Source: a virus
Direction: 5' to 3' (one strand)
Virus record (IMG/VR): IMGVR_UViG_3300028392_000213
Span: 1 to 30,784 of that record
Length of the DNA stretch: 30,784 bases
Shown: positions 30,533 to 30,784 of the stretch, in pieces
Layout of the letters: every line of letters starts with the position of its first letter
Position numbering within the stretch: position 1 is the first letter of the stretch
Made by a program: the position numbers and the translations under genes
Notes under the pieces: model-generated
What the model was told of the DNA's origin: nothing
The model's database searches: none
What the model saw: the letters and a program-made list of their open reading frames with translations, nothing else

Positions 30533-30784
30533 ATGGACTTTTTAGAATTGTTTAATGCAGTGGCTCGTGTGGCAAGACCTGTTCATGTCACACACAATCC
30601 TGTGCTTGATACCACAGAGAAGTTGTTGGACACAGGCCTGGATAGCCTGGATATATTGATGATATGCATATACATGTGCGAACTGTATGGCATCGACGAA
30701 GATGCAGGCAAAAACATGCCTGCCGCAACAGTAGAGGAAATTAGAGAATTTGTTATGGCCAATCACACACAACAACCTGAAAGT
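30533..30784 (+). CDS. acpP-like: Acyl-carrier-protein-like protein (3' end cut by window)
   Basis: An ATG at 30533 opens a frame of 84 codons to the window edge. The central GLDSLDILMICIYMCELYGI matches the ACP signature: the Asp-Ser-Leu motif with Ser38 as the phosphopantetheine site (Ser36 in E. coli AcpP), followed by helix II. MPAATVEEIREFVMAN fits the final helix, and the acidic GIDEDAG fits loop and helix III. Length and order match a stand-alone ACP of about 80-90 residues. ACPs carry acyl chains on 4'-phosphopantetheine for fatty acid and related synthesis. The start has no strong ribosome binding site (GGA five bases upstream). A carrier without its enzymes in view could act with host enzymes or with genes to the right. 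Confidence 0.75.
   Translation, partial: MDFLELFNAVARVARPVHVTHNPVLDTTEKLLDTGLDSLDILMICIYMCELYGIDEDAGKNMPAATVEEIREFVMANHTQQPES

Overview
The window is a piece of a tailed double-stranded DNA phage genome, most likely podovirus-like and infecting a Gram-negative bacterium. Evidence: a nearly complete head and tail gene set on the + strand (terminase large subunit, portal, acidic scaffold, SU10/phiEco32-type major capsid protein, connector, tail-tube-like protein, a giant repetitive fibre, a glycine-rich adhesin-like protein), dense packing with ATGA/TAATG overlaps, and bacterial Shine-Dalgarno sequences. No integrase, repressor, tRNA, rRNA, IS element or CRISPR array was seen. The host cannot be named from the sequence. 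The window is open at both ends.

Layout. (1) 1-2503: C-terminal part of an internal-virion/ejection-type protein, a second such protein, and a clear Dps-family miniferritin, joined by ATGA overlaps. (2) 2504-7390: an accessory island of mixed orientation. It holds a GNAT-like gene with a coupled small gene on the - strand, an HNH endonuclease, two stretches that look like structured RNA (3847-4026 and 4561-4930), small genes of unknown function, a gene broken by an in-frame TGA, and a chain of tiny acidic proteins joined by a repeated 15-bp junction. Two genes here have textbook sigma70 promoters (TTGACC-17-TATACT). (3) 7390-9142: small genes before the packaging module, including a possible small terminase subunit. 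(4) 9207-17506: packaging and head module, ending in a strong terminator with a TTCG loop. (5) 17594-30482: connector, fibres, tail proteins. (6) 30533-end: the start of an acyl-carrier-protein-like gene cut by the window edge.

How it works together. Two promoter classes can be read by eye. The sigma70-type promoters sit in the island. A single-element TAAATA motif precedes packaging and structural genes, usually placed so that a T4-late-like start (+1 six bases after the last A) would fall just before or at the Shine-Dalgarno sequence. The same motif on the - strand would start an RNA exactly at the first base of a 13-bp closing stem and end at a rho-independent terminator.

The most noteworthy points are the phage-borne ACP-like protein, the Dps protein, the TAAATA promoter set, the two structured-RNA candidates and the repeated gene-junction cassette. 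Functional calls rest on sequence motifs read by eye; no database search was possible.
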